Of a DNA stretch of 64,000 bases, positions 36,597 through 51,100 are shown piece after piece. The position numbers were made by a program, and so were the translations under genes. Under the pieces are notes generated by a model. It was not told the DNA's origin. It made no database searches and worked only from the letters and a program-made list of their open reading frames with translations. Within the stretch, counting starts at the first letter, position 1; each line of letters opens with the position of its first letter. Source of the stretch: Physcomitrium patens (taxonomy: Eukaryota > Streptophyta > Bryopsida > Funariales > Funariaceae); contig NC_037256.1 of assembly GCF_000002425.4 (NCBI RefSeq), positions 13,524,233-13,588,232 of the forward strand, in the 5' to 3' direction.

Positions 36597-39500
36597 TGTT
36601 CCGCCGGACTCTCTTCACTCGCTGGATCAACAATGTGTGTAATCGTCTCTTTCTATGTTGCTACCAGTAAATCGGTTCTGAGGAACCACCGCAAATGCCA
36701 ACTTCAGTTTCAGCTATCACTTGTCTAGTACAGAACAACAAGGTTGACTTTCAATCTACGAGTTGGAGAGCCTTTGGTTGTCATCAATTTATTAAACCTA
36801 AAATTGCGCTCACACAAATGAGCAGACCTGGAGGGACCTCCACTCCACTGGAAAATTACGTGGAGCAGGTACTTTTTATACCAGAGACATGATGCCCTCG
36901 CACAAGTTCCAAAATGAAATTGGTTCACATGGATTGCGTGAGTGGCGAAAACAGAAGAACCGACTCCGTTGGCGACGCACTGCATGCTTTCATACTGCTA
37001 TGAATAAACATGAATCGACGTTGATACTGCTATAGCAGCAATTCTCTCGCGTACGTTCTTTGCGCAGGATCCCAGGAAGTGCTTTTATAAGATAACGGTA
37101 AATACATCATCTTATCATTGAAATACTGAATGCAACTTGTTGACGACGAACTTGGAACAAATCTGCAGCGTCAGGAAATGCTGATCCTTTATTGTGTCAT
37201 CCACGGTTGCTTGTAAGGATTGAAGCTCTGCACGAATTTGCTTGTGGCATAGATCTTACAGCTTGGAAATAGAATAGTAAAGTTCCAGGTTAAATTCCTT
37301 GGGAGTAATGAATACCTAGTTAAATTTGTTTCATTGTGCGCATCAATTTAAGATCGAATAATCAGGAAAAAATAAATGCGTATCAGTTGAAGCTTGTTTA
37401 ACTTCCTCTCTTCCGGAGACTCTCCCGAAAAGACCAGACAAACACCGTCATGTTCATGATCCTCCCGTGTTGGGAGTAGTTGTGAGTTATCATTCATAGT
37501 GCACTGTTTTTGTCACAGATAACTTCATCAACTTCAAATTAAAATAAATAAATTATTGATGTAGAACTTTCAAACCTCCCATAAAATGTCATTCAAGAAG
37601 AAAGAACAACGGGTACCCCCGTCGGATTGCTTACAACAACAAGCTCACTCTTACCCACCATTCGAACTGTAGTTCCTCCTTATTACAAAAAACATCCCTC
37701 TTTTTTTCTTATTCTTACATCACAAATCACCACGTTATGTCGTTTGCAGAGCCTCTATCCAGGAATTGCATCAAGATCTTTACGTGCCCCTCATAAAATT
37801 AAGTAACTTCATATCTACTTATGAGCAGGAAAATACACAAAAATAACAAGCTTGCAGAAGGAAGATATTAAACAATCTCCACCTTACTGTAATGACAATT
37901 TTAACCTTGTGAGTATATTAAATTTCATTACTAATGGTTCAATTGGACTGCAATCCAAATCAGATAGTGATTTGCCAAGATAATGCCCGAATAACAATAA
38001 CTTTGATGCCGTTTCCTTACTACGGGTCTCTAGCCAATAATAATTAATTGAACAGCAGTAGGCTATGGAATGTAGATAGCAGAGTGCCATAGGTCGTGGA
38101 TAGCAAAATTTTAGGAGTCAGAACCGCTCGGAAACTGATTCGTAATAAGGTGGCTTCTGTCTTGAGGACGTTCATTATTGGAACCGCTGTGACTCGTACT
38201 ATATGACAAATTGCAACGTGGGGATCTGTAGAGTATACAGTTAAAAATTCACTCAAGCCCAGACATCTTTAACGGAACTGTACCCAATGCATTGATAGAG
38301 TTGATCATGGTACAAGAAACGACGGGTTTTCACGAACTGGGTCCTGTCTGAAATTGCGACCCCATCGTGTTTTCGTGGTCAACGGAAGGAAGGATGCCTC
38401 GACAAATTCTGCGGAGATAAGAACATTCGCAGTTTCCGCCCACCTCAAGAGATTTTCCTTTTCGTGTTTTTGCATGCAGAAAGACTTCTTTTCAGCATGC
38501 AAAAAAAAATATCGGTGTAAGCGGAACAGCCATTCCTACTCAGCCAATGTAGCCTCATCACTTTTATTGGGGGCAGTGGTACGTGTGCAAACCCTCACCG
38601 AGCAAAAGAGTGGACCATGCAGTTGCGAGGTAGCTGCTACGAGAATCAGTTTTTCTTTTCTTTTTTTTTTTCTTTTTTTTTGTTTTGTTTTGTTTTGTTT
38701 TTTTTTGTAACACTAATGAGAATAACTTTCATTGCAAGGGGTCAGTACACAGAGTTGGCCTAGACAGAATTAATAAATCACAGCCAGACACGACACAGAC
38801 TGACGAAGAATATAATACAACCCAATTTTGCTGGGATCGGCTTTACCCTGGCCTGCGCTTGTGCGCATGCCATCTAATGGATCTACGATGACGGGTGCAG
38901 ATCACCTGATTATTACCCCAATTAGAGTCGAAACCCTCGTATCTACTTCCGGGTGCGTCAACTGGTATTGTTGCAAGGGCCTTGGCCCACGCAATTCGAG
39001 AATCAATTTTTGAATCCTCAAGGGGTAGTTTGCATTCCCTCTCTAAATAAACCCAAGAATAACCAACATTCCTCATTACGTATAACAATAAACGATCAGC
39101 GATCGCAAAGTTCCCTAATCATACATCCAAAGATACGCGCACGAAATCAAAACACCTGCATCGAATATGCAAGATCGCATGAGAACTGTTCCCAGATGCA
39201 CGAACCTGGAGACGTGATGACAGGTTGTGTGAATCGTCGCAGTTCAGTTGTAAAGAAGCTTCGTTCAAAACCTGCTGCGCTGCACCCACCGAGGAAAACT
39301 CCTGATATAGCTAGACCTTGAAAGCAAACTTTGAGGTACAGCCTCACAGCCTCAAAGGCTGTCGCCATGGTGAGAGGCTATTAATGTTCGTGTAGATGAG
39401 AGCAGCGAAGGGACATCATGAATTTCCCAACAACCCCACCTGGAACAACGCCATAGAAATAGGACACCAGAAGCACACCTGAAAAGCCTCGACGTCGACG

Positions 39501-42500
39501 AGGAGTTGAGGCCAAAGCCGACGAGGAGGGTGAGGGAGAGACAGCCAAGCCAAACCAAACCAATCCAAGCTTGGTTCCTGCGATACTGTGTGTGTGTGTT
39601 TATATATATATATATATATAGATATTTTGTTTGCTTGTTTGTGTTTTTTTCTTACACAAAAATGTACATCCGGTGCAATGGTAGATTGGAGCATGGCGAT
39701 TCTGGATTAGCTTGTGAAGTGTCGTGAATGATTTGCATGCACTTCCCATTTTGTTCACTTGAATGGAAATTCTTGCCATCAGAAATTTACATGCCAACTT
39801 GGTGAAACTTTAATTCTTTTTTGAAATATATAAAAAATGAACAGTTCAATACACTCCTTGTCAGTTCGTAAAATGATGATTATGATGATGATCGTTATTA
39901 TTTTTACTAAAAATTTGTCTTTTCTCCAAGATTTGATAAATTATTTGTTTTCGTTTGACATTGCAAAGATTTTTCAAAAAACTGCTTTTAACGAATGTTG
40001 AATTCCTGAATTTTTTTTTTTGAATATTTTCAAATCATACATGTGATTACAATATAAAACTACACCCTTTTGATACAATCCAAAAACTTAACAAATAATC
40101 CTTAAACATTGAAATTAATTTTTAACTATTTGCATTGAAAAGACAAATAATTCTAACTAATGAAGTTTTCATAAAGGAGTTTGAATGAGTTGCACTTTGA
40201 GTTCATTCTAATAATCTAAACCAAGTGTTGACACAAAATTGTGTTAAGTGTAGCAGCTCAGTTCCAAGTGTTTTTAATAATGAAGTGAAGGTTGCAAAGA
40301 AAACTAATACTATTTTTTTGTTGTACAAACTTGACTATTAAAATAGACTAACTATGAGATGCTAGTAGTTGTTGTAGAGACAACAAATGTTGGTATGCTA
40401 TCAACATGGATTTATTTGTTTCTTGAGGACAAGTTCAATATTACACTCTATTAGACACCCACACATGGTGGCCTTATCATGAGCACACATACATTTACAA
40501 CCAAGCTCATTATTAATACAGTCCAATCTATTGCATGAATGCAACTACATTGTACTTTGGATGTAACTTCACAACATTACCTAATGGTAGCTAAAGATAC
40601 TAAGTTAGAGCTAATTAATTCTTAATTATAGTTAGTAATTAAAATTACCTCTAGATCTTTGATGGTGCCATTTGGTCACAACAATAACTAAACATTATTA
40701 AACTTCTAAGCAATCTTTTGACAATATTGTTACTACAAAAATTTGTACAATGTGAGTAGGGATAATGAGGTTAAATTCATATATAGTTTATAAAATTTTC
40801 TTCCAAATATATCTGATAATAAGATGATATCATGCTAAATATTTAAAATCTAAATAATTATAACAAATTACTTTAAAAATTATATCTTTAATATAAACAC
40901 CTTATGTCTCAAAGAGCACCATGTAAGATTTTGTTTTTGGAGTAAGTTAGAACTAAAATTTGAAATGATGATTTTATTCTTTATAATTCTAAAACTATTA
41001 GTTTTAATAATAAAAAATAAAGTATAATACTATAGATTATACCAAATTTAGATTATTAGTATAAAAAATATAAGACCATCTTCTAAACAAATACAATTAA
41101 GCCATCTTGTTGGACTTCCAAAAAAAATTGTTATTATATTTTAATATATATATTACAAATATAATAAAAGAAAATATAAAAATTAGTGAGCATTATTAAA
41201 AATACTATTTAAAAAATAAAAGTACATCATTATTGAAGATAAAGTTCATAATTTTTAAAAAATAAAAATAAAAAATAAAAAAGAAAGTTATAATTATTTT
41301 TTAGATAAATTACAAACTTTTATAATCTCAAAACAATATATATATATATATATATATATTTTTTCTTTTATTTATTTTAATTAATTAAATATATATTTTT
41401 TCCAAAATATAATTCTTGTTGTAATATATAAGTGGCATCTCACAGATAAATTAGCAAATTAAACCATTAAAAAAATATGTGCTAAACATGCCAACTTGTT
41501 ATGTTTTTTAAAATTATATTTATATACTAAATTTTATGTGGAATTTTGCTTCAAATAAATAAAAAATATTATTGGCAAGAATTAAAAAGGCCTAAGGTAG
41601 CTGAAATTTCCTACCATTAATATCTAAGCTAATCCAAAAAATCTTAAATTTTATGATCATGTTGCAATACACACCAATACATTGTAAAAAACTAATAAAT
41701 TTCAAGTGGAAGAAAAAATGGTTTTAAATAAATTAAAATAAAAGAATGTTACTACTAAGTAATTAAAGAAATTCCTTAAAACTTATAAACTCAAGTTATT
41801 TGCATTAAACATAAGGACATTTTCCAACGTATACAATCAAATGGATTTCACTAAGTTATTTTGGAATCTATTTGTTTTAAAGACAACAAAGATTGAATAA
41901 AGAAGTAAACTTTTAATAAATGAGCTAAATAAAAATGAATGATATAAAGCTAAGTAATACACAAGACATAATACAAGTTATTTATGAATAAATAAATAAA
42001 TGAGCTAAATAAAAATGAATGATATAAAGCTAAGTAATACACAAGAAATTATATTTATATAAATAAATATATAAATAAATAAGTGAAGAAATCTATTCTT
42101 TTTAAACATAATATTTGGATTTTATTCATGAAAGGCTTAATAAATATATTTTTAATATTTATACTTATAAATATAATTCATACTAGAATTTAAAATTTTG
42201 ATTATAACAAACTTTATAGAATTGAGTGATCTAAACTATTTTACTTTTCTACCAATTTATTTTATTTTAATCAATTTCATGCTTACTTAAGAAAAAAATA
42301 AATTTATTAATCAATCCAAGTTATTTTTATATTATTTTATATTTTTATATTTTTATATTAATATATTTTTAAAATTTACATATTGATTTAGTTTTAAAAT
42401 TTATGAAAATTTATTATACAAAATATATTTATATTTTTTTTGACCTCCTTATAAGTAATTGGATTTCTTCCTTATTTTGTACAAGTTATTTATGCTATAT

Positions 42501-42841
42501 TTAAGGATGCAAGAACATGCATAAAAATTAAAAAAGTTCTTTTTAAATCATTTCTAATTAAATAAGATGTCTATTAGGATTGTTTACATGTCATCCTATT
42601 TCTTCTTTATTATTGCAAATATATAGAATGAAATTATTATCAAAGAAGTGGAACAAAAACTTGTTTAAAAAATAAATCTTTTAATGCAAGGAAAACAATA
42701 GATTACATTCCATTATGTCAATAACATACTGCTAATTCTATTAAAAGATGATATATTAGCATACAATACTATTTGTATATTTAACTCAAAATTTCAAAAG
42801 TATTACAAAAAAGGATTAAAATTTTATAAAAATGAAACAAT

Positions 42842-42883
<42 letters not shown>

Positions 42884-43440
42884 AAGTTTCATAATAATAT
42901 TAATGATATTGATCCAAAAGACTTAATAATCATACTCATAGCATCATAGATGTGAATAGTTTTTTCTTTTGGTAATAGTTGTTAGAAGGCAATAGATGTA
43001 ATTATTTTCTTTTGGTATCAATTTAAGTATTGAAATATATACAACAACACAAAATAAAATCCCAACTTAACCTTCTTTTTGTTAATTAACTATCAATTAA
43101 TTAAGACTCTCTTCTTTTTAATAACATCTTTGTTAGATGAAAAAAAAATATTACCCAAATTTTTACTAATCAATCCCATAGACATAGACAAAAACGAATA
43201 AGCAAAGAATATGTTTTTGTATTACCTAAAATTATTTATGATTAACTATTGCTTAAAGTTGCCAAATATATAACATAAAAATATTACATCTACGACTATA
43301 CAATAGAATTAGTCAATTTCATTTTACCATATGCAACAAATCAAAATAGTTTTCTCCCTAGAAAAACTGAAGCAAAGAACATAATCACTGTCCAATTATT
43401 TTGGCACAATATCTTTCAATTCCATTAGTTAGAATAAAGG
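36597..43440. other. Intergenic: GLOX upstream region, then AT-rich DNA
   Basis: The first 3 kb (to about 39,800) has mixed composition and would hold the GLOX promoter; it includes a T-rich low-complexity run (38655-38706) and a (TA)n run (39598-39620). From about 39,850 the DNA is very AT-rich with (TA)n at 41336-41360 and 42844-42879. No gene or transposon domain was recognised. Confidence 0.55.
41915..42045. repeat. 80-bp tandem duplication
   Basis: A 51-bp segment beginning AATAAATGAGC (41915-41965) is repeated without change at 41995-42045, with 29 intervening bases; the second copy then diverges. Confidence 0.9.
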
Positions 43441-43801
43441 CAAGTGAAATACGCTACAACCATAGTAGAGAGATGTTTTTGCAGCAGTTCCATGGGATAC
43501 CATCAGCGTTGTGTAGTAGTTAGTAATATTATTGAAGAGGGGGTTGAGGTTGCATTGAGCTCCGCGTCGCAAAAACAGTGGCCAGAGATCTCATGGCTTC
43601 GCTCGGAGTAGTCGAATTGATCGTAATAAGGTGCGGCTCTTCTTCTTCAGACTCTCCGGGATCATTCTCACATTCACGTCAATTGCCATTCTGAACAAGG
43701 ATGATACTTCTTTAGATTTACTTGTCTACATTCGATTGCGGAAATCGATGTTAGAGGGATTGTAGCCGTTGTTGAATTCCAGGTTAGGTTCTGTAGAGAT
43801 T

Positions 43802-44088
43802 ATGCGTGTGGTTTATCAGGACTGCTTCGCGAAGGGCAAGAGAAGAGAAAATTTGGATTCGAATGTTATTCAGATGTCGAATGCACAGCGCGGATCGGCA
43901 CTACCGGACCTGAATGATAAAGAATTTGCAACTCTCTGCAATGGAATCAATTCCGGGGATCTTATGGCTGTGAAATTGCTTATAGACAAACCCGGTGTCG
44001 ACTGGAGTTGTTGTGATGTCCAGGTTCTGAGGGCGGTTCTGCTCAGCGTGATTCACTGTCGTCTCAAAGTTCAGGAAACTTTACAATG
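43802..44088 (+). CDS. Short exon-like open frame, unrecognised (possible ankyrin-type start)
   Basis: Opens at ATG 43802 at the start of the GC-richer CFAP44 island. The middle reads LPDLNDKEFATLCNGINSGD and then LMAVKLLIDKPGVDW, which is loosely like the first ankyrin repeat of plant proteins. A second exon-like piece at about 44475-44595 reads EESELEHPQADDLGHLMQDF and ends at a GTAAGA donor. They may be 5' exons or leader of CFAP44, or the relic of a separate gene. I do not recognise a family with confidence. Confidence 0.25.
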
Positions 44089-45158
44089 AAACAAATTGCT
44101 TTGGTCTTCATGCTTGTGTTTTTTTTGCATGACTTGACAGGACTGTTAGCAATCTTCTACTTTCATCCAGAATATTGAATTAATGTGCATGGTACCAAAC
44201 AAGTCATGTGAACCAGCCGGACTCAGGATGTCATTGGTTGCTTTCGAATTGGCGAATCCAACTAGTGTGGTGCCTCCCAAGCACTTGACTGTGTCGGTTG
44301 GAAACTACGGCTGTCAAGTGCACCAAGTTTTGTTAAGCATGGTCTGTTTCATGTCAATCATGGCTATTTTTTCCACCATGCCGGTAGAGAGAAAGAGAGT
44401 TCAACTGCAAAATAGGGTTGCCGATTTCCAACTACTCTGCTATTCTCATATTTCGTGGGAATCGGTTCATATGTAACATCAAGTTGAAGAATCTGAACTA
44501 GAGCATCCGCAGGCCGACGATTTGGGACACCTAATGCAAGATTTTGTGCTGAAGCTACAGAAGTCTGGAAGGGGGGTTGATTGTCCTTTTGTTCGCGTAA
44601 GATCTATTTCATCTCGAATAAAATTTGGACATTCGATTTTGTGATTTCGCATTCCTCTCATCCAGGCTTTTAGCTGTTGTTGCACTAATTCTTCACTTCA
44701 AAGTACTCCTGGGTACTTGTCGATGACAGTAATAATATGTAATTATATGTATTTTTGTACTTATCTTTTTCCTTTGTTGATAAGCTGTTGAGGAAAACCT
44801 GAACAATCATTTTGCCTGTGGCATGACCTAATTCCAAGCGCTGACTGCGACCTCTTAAATTGTCTCTTAAATTGTCTTGATGGAAATTTTCAGATGTTTC
44901 ACAGATTGCTGAGGAATTTAAGAGAGAACACTCACGCCAAGTGTTTTGGTTCATGAAGTGCAATAATTCGTGCGTGTCTCACCCTGCTGCATAGGGTGCT
45001 TGTCTGGAACCATATCACTGGAAAGTTTGACTTTTTTTTTTTGAGAAGTAAGAATAATATACCTTTTTCTCCATCGTTCTTGATTCTTGATTCGAATGGA
45101 GTAACTTTTATAATTTCTTCACGAAGCAGGTATTTTTGAATAAGATTTGATAATCAAG

Positions 45159-48100
45159 ATGGCAGACCCCGAATCCCCTGGCGTCCCTCTGGATCCGACT
45201 TCTGCAGAAGCGCGGGCATGGCCGAGAGAATCTGTGAAACTGATCGCATCTTTCGGCCTTGACGTTTGTCTCTGTTCTTTTTGCCGTTGAATTCCAAGTT
45301 TGCATACTTAGTGTTCAGCGTCCATGCCTCGATGATCATCGTTATCTTGTTCATGACTATTATGAGACATTCAAGGATTTTCGTTTGTAACTATAAATGG
45401 TCATGGAGAGTCTTGGTTTTCAAATTTGTGTCCCTAACGCTTGCAGGCTAACTTATTAGATTACTCACCATACATTCATACCAACGTCTTGATCTGTATT
45501 GTATTTCTGGAAATCTTGTATTATTTGATCGCAGGGAAGCAGGAGAAATAATGTGATGTACATTGCTCCTGGAATTCTTATTCATTCTTGTGGCGATATT
45601 GTCCACTTTCTGGATCTAAAAACCATGACATACATGTTCCAGCATGTATGTTCTGACCCAACTTCTCCTGCTATCAACTTGCGCACAAATACTTTCTAAC
45701 AGTTCTTGCTGGCTATGACTGTACCTTCTCTCTAGCAAGTCTTGGATGTAGTAGGATTACAATTTTGCAATTCTCTACTTTTCATGATAATTCTCTCATA
45801 TAAGATTTTACAACAGTTTCTGAATGCTTTCCAGCTTGGTATGAAGACGTCTAATGTCGTTTCTATGGTGAAAATTCGTTTGTTTATACTTTGGGATGAC
45901 GTTTGTCACTGTGAGGACCTCACAACCAAACTGTCGTTGTTTGCTGGTTGTTCCTCCGCTTGTCACCCCGACTTTGGAAACTGATGTGACATTTTACCAT
46001 AGGCATAGTAGGGTTTTGCAGAAATTTTTGGTCTTTGCTTCAACTATCGTTATTCTTCGTAGAGCACATTCCTATTACCGAATCTCGTCTAGACTAGTTT
46101 GGCATGTTATAGATTTAACCTCCAATGGCCACAGAGTGTGGAGGGGAATGGAATCGGATGCGTGGCAGTCCATCCAAAGAGAACACACTTCTGCGTTTGT
46201 GAGAAGGGCGTCTCGCCAAACATATACATCTATGCATATCCTTCTATGGAGCTTTACAAGGTATTCCCTCTCCCTCATCCCACAAATGTGCATGTGTCTT
46301 AAGTTTCTGATTATCTCTATTCCTGCCACTTTATTTGCCCAGTATTGCTGTTAGTTCAAATACGCGTCCCTCACTGAATGTCGTACTTGGATTAAACAGC
46401 TACCAATATTTATCGATGTGAGGTAACTTTGCATTCCTCTCTGTTGACATGTTTGCAGTAGTTCAGCTTAGTTTCTTATTATCAGCAATGCCTTCTGATG
46501 ATACATCTACCATTTGAAATCGCACAACAATTGCAGCACTCCTGGAGACACTCAAACAACTCTTAGGTATACTGCACTTGAGGTGGGGCGATTTTCTCTC
46601 ATTGTAATTGCAACTAACAGAAGGTTTGACTGATTGCAGACGCTGGTTGACGGAACAGAACGATATTTTTCAGGAGCCAGTTTTAATTTCGATGGTACCC
46701 AATTGGCCACAGTACGTTTCGAGTGCCATTATTCACTCTTTTCTATATTTACTTGTTGGTAGAATCATTCATGAAAGCTTCATGTTGATGAAATGTGTGT
46801 AATGGGAAAAAATTGCAACATTTTTGACGGCATGAAAATTCGTATTTTGCACCAAATTACTGCGCATGCTATTATTCTGGACGCTGAGATCAATAATGTA
46901 GGTGGGAGCTCACCCAGATTATCTGCTCACGGTTTGGGATTGGGAGAACGAGTTGATGATTTTACGATCGAAGGCATTTTCACAAGAAGTCTTTAAAGTA
47001 AGATGATAGTTTTACATTTCTGAATTTCCTGTGTTTTGGATTGCATGATGAGAGTCATGCCAGCTATTTCTTTACAATTCTTTTATTATTATTACATTGA
47101 TATTTTAAAAATCCAGTCTTCATGCTATACACTGCCTTTTCAATAATTTTTATAAACCTCTTGTAAAATGTTCGTTTCAAACTAAGTTTGAACTCTGTTT
47201 GAGTCTTGTACAGCATCAAGAGAAAGTACTATGAACTGTATGAATTGAAGGGTGGATTTTTCGCTTGCTGGTTCAGGTTGACTTCTCAAGATACTTTAAG
47301 GGGCAGCTTTTGACATCAGGAGTGGGGCATGCCCGATTCTGGAAGATGGCATCTACTTTCACTGGCTTGAAGTTAGAGGTAAGTTGTGGCCATTTCAAGC
47401 TTCTAATTTTGTTCTATATTTGTCTGGATAGCTCCAAGGTGTGATGTCTACATCAGAAAGTGGGTGCTTTGTGGTGATTCTTCCCTGTGCTACTTCTAAA
47501 CAGGGTGCCATAGCGAAATTCGGAACAGTCCCAATCAGTGACATTGCAGCTTACTTCGAGTTGCGAAACAGCAAGGTAATGGGTTCTTTTGTGATCAATT
47601 CGGTTTGGATGAATGCTCCAGAACATAACACGAAGACCCCTGCTAGTCCCAATCTGGACATCTCAGCTGGTTCCTAATCTGGAGTCCTCTGTAGGTGTGG
47701 CTGGACTTAAAAGGGACAATGGTACCTAAATAAAAGCCAACTCGTAAATGTAATCTCACATTTTGATGATCATTGTCGGACATTGCAGGTTGTCACAGGT
47801 ACAGAAATGGGCACTGTTCTAGTTTGGGATGATGCACTCGTCAAATGTCAACTCAAAAGGCCAGGTGGAGATGAAGTGTATTGCCATCAAGGAATGATTG
47901 AATATTTGGTGTTAGACGAGGACGCTCGGTTCATGATCACTGCTGCTGCTGATGGATACATTCGATTCTGGGACCTTGACGTACGTGATCTCCCATTTCT
48001 TAGATGATATTTAGATGATGTAGGTTAGGTGATTAACATATATGCTCCGCAGAACCCATCCCTGCTGTTGTCAGTAGTGTCAAGGTCTGCATTTTGGTCT

Positions 48101-51100
48101 GCATTTGGCTGATGAGAGTGCATGCTGGAGACTTCTGTTTTCTTCTAGTGGGCTTGTCGGAGGTCTTAAAGGGAGCGAGTGTGAGTTCATTATGAGACGA
48201 TGCTCCTACGATGTTCATGTTGCACAGTGAAAATAACATGCAATCCATGTCCTGTCGGACTCCACTTATTCATCACAAAAAAAGTGAAAGAAAAAGAACA
48301 ATTGCGCATGTTTCCATTTCAATCCAAAGTCTTGCTCTTACTGAAATTTCTCCAAATTATGAATAAGAGTTGAGGACATAGAGGCACTGGGAAGTGGCTG
48401 GAAGCAGCAAATGATGGAGATGACAAACTTGTGTGCGAGATTGTTCCTACCAAAGAGGTGCTTGTGGATCCCCTGTGCCGTATCAAGGGCATCGTTGTTG
48501 AAAAGGACCACTGGATCATACAGGTTCTAAATATCGCTTGCTTCTACTTCACGATGTTCTATATATTGTGGATATAACTTATGCACAAGATTCTATGCAT
48601 TAGCTGCACTAAATACTTTTGTAATTCGATCAATTACAAGGTTTAAGATTCAGATTCATACAAGCTCTCTGGAACGTAAGTTCTCGACAGCGTCCCTTAG
48701 GATTGTTACCTTTCCATGTCTATTTTCTGTCAGCTGCGATGTCGATTTAAGCTCGTTTGAATTGGGCTTTGTTCTTGCAGGATGAGGGTGGAGCACTATG
48801 GAGATCTGACCTACCTTCATTCAAAATGACGAGATTACTCGAATTTCATGCAGGTCCTATTGTAGGGCTTGTAAGCTCACCTATTAGTCATGAAATGGCA
48901 TCTGCTGGATCTGATGGCACAGTAAGTTTCTCGCACCATGCATACTTTCAATTCTCATGTAATTTTCCAATGAATAGTACCTGATAATAGGTATATCAAC
49001 GGGGGCATTCAGGTCCGATTTTACAATTTCAAGAGTAGGACGGAGGAGTTTAAAAGAAGATTCACCGTAGCATGCACTGTGATTATATGGCTGCCTTTGG
49101 TAGTGGATCCTTGCGGACAGTCAATAGTTGTTGGTTTTGCGGATGGCATTATTCGAATTTTGCAGCGAAATAAGAACAAATGGAGGCTCTCTGTTGCGGT
49201 CAAACCTCACAAGGTCAGTAACAGAATAGTTAGGTGATTACTTCAGCGTCGTATCGTAATGACATTAGTTTTAAAACGTTCAAATTATGGACTGACTGGA
49301 GTCTGTTTTTAGGAGAGTGATAAGTTGATTCACCTCATGCATGATTGTTGTAGGTGTCAAAAAGTCTGTGTTACGCAAGAAGTAACTATTATGTCTGACA
49401 GCTCTCAGAGTTTATTTAGGTGGGTGTGACAGGCCTGGCTTGCTCGGGTGACGGACAAGTGTTAGCCAGCACCTCCTTAGACGGCAGTGTTTTCTTCTTT
49501 CACTGTCCAAATTCATTTCGGCCGCTTGGGTGAGATACTTTTAATGCTAGGTTGATTGACAACCCATCATGCTCAATTGCCAAGTTAAGTAGCAGATCTA
49601 TGCTTTAAGAATGACTTTCCCTTGAGTTCGAATTACGATTTGTGTTCTTTCTCGAAAATAAATGATCGTAGAAAGCTGTTGTAAATACGATTAAACTCTG
49701 GTTACCAAACAATTTGTCACGAATTATACCTTTGAGCTTTGAAACTGATTATCCTACTATCATCATGCAGGTACACTACCGTACCAGGTTCAATTACATG
49801 CTTGGATTGGTCTCCTAACTCACAGATACTTCTCGTTGGTTGTTCTAATGGAATGATCAAGAAAATTTCCAGACCTGGTAATTAGAGTATAGTGCTTTGG
49901 CACCTTGTAACTTTTACAATTGCCACAATTCGTTTGGTCACAAGTCATTAATTATTTTGCATGTTCCCTCTAGTGCACAACTTCATTCAATTTTATAGAA
50001 ATCTCGGGGCTATCTCAGACACGAACCAAATCTTTTTGACTGAACCACACCTCTCCATGCTGCAGATACCAATAATGATACAACCAAGTCATTTGAATTG
50101 AAGGATTTGACCATCACCGACCTCAGCTTCATTCGTCCGAAAATTCCGAAGAAGATTCCACCTAGGCCACGGACTCCTCCCTCTCCTCCACCACCAGCCT
50201 CTAAGGGAGTGGGTGCCTTCATTAGTATTCAAATTCAATTTCATATAGTTTAATGTCAACTGCATGCATTTAATGTCAAATTCATAATTTTATTTCTTCG
50301 ATGTTTCTGTATGGGCGTTTACAATAATTATGTATGTGCTCAAAGACGTAGTTTTACCCTGTATGCAAGTATTTGGTTATTATCTGACCATACGTACAGG
50401 GTGAAAGCTTGCGGTTACTATTTGACAGAATTGGATTTGTGTAAGCTCTGCGCTCTGCTGCAAAAGAATCCTCCATCGATCTGTTATCAAAGCTCCCCAT
50501 ACTTGAAGCATCTTGAAAAAATATTCTATGTTTGCAGGATGGAGAAGAAGCGAAAGGTGAAACTCGTGCAGAAAGCGAAGCTCTCAAGGACGGGGTATCA
50601 ACTGCCGAAGTGGAATCACTAGGGGACCCCGCGGTTCCTCTGGAGATTCCACTTGAGCCCCTTCCAAGGATTCCCACACATCCACCAGAGCCCATTGAAT
50701 TGGATGACCCTTCAGGCACTACTTATCCAATTCGTTCCATTTTTTACTCCAACGGCAATTTGAACAGCTTCTATGTTTCGACCGAGGTGCGTACATGTCA
50801 TCCGTTCTCTTTATTCTACTCAGTGATTATGCGTAAATTTAAGGTCTCCATGTTGTGCAACCCATTTCTGTAATCTATTCAACTTTCTGCTTGATGAATT
50901 CTATGCATTATCATTGTTTCTAAATTGTACTATTCGTAATATATTTTCGTGCTTCCCGCGTGTCTCTTCTGCAGGGGATGGCAACTGGTTTTCTATTTGA
51001 ATGCCACAGTGAGGCTGGAGAGGTGATGGGTTGGACTCATTGGAGTAAAAAACCAATCAAAACTATCAGGTCAGTTTACTAACGAGATTCCCCGTAAATA

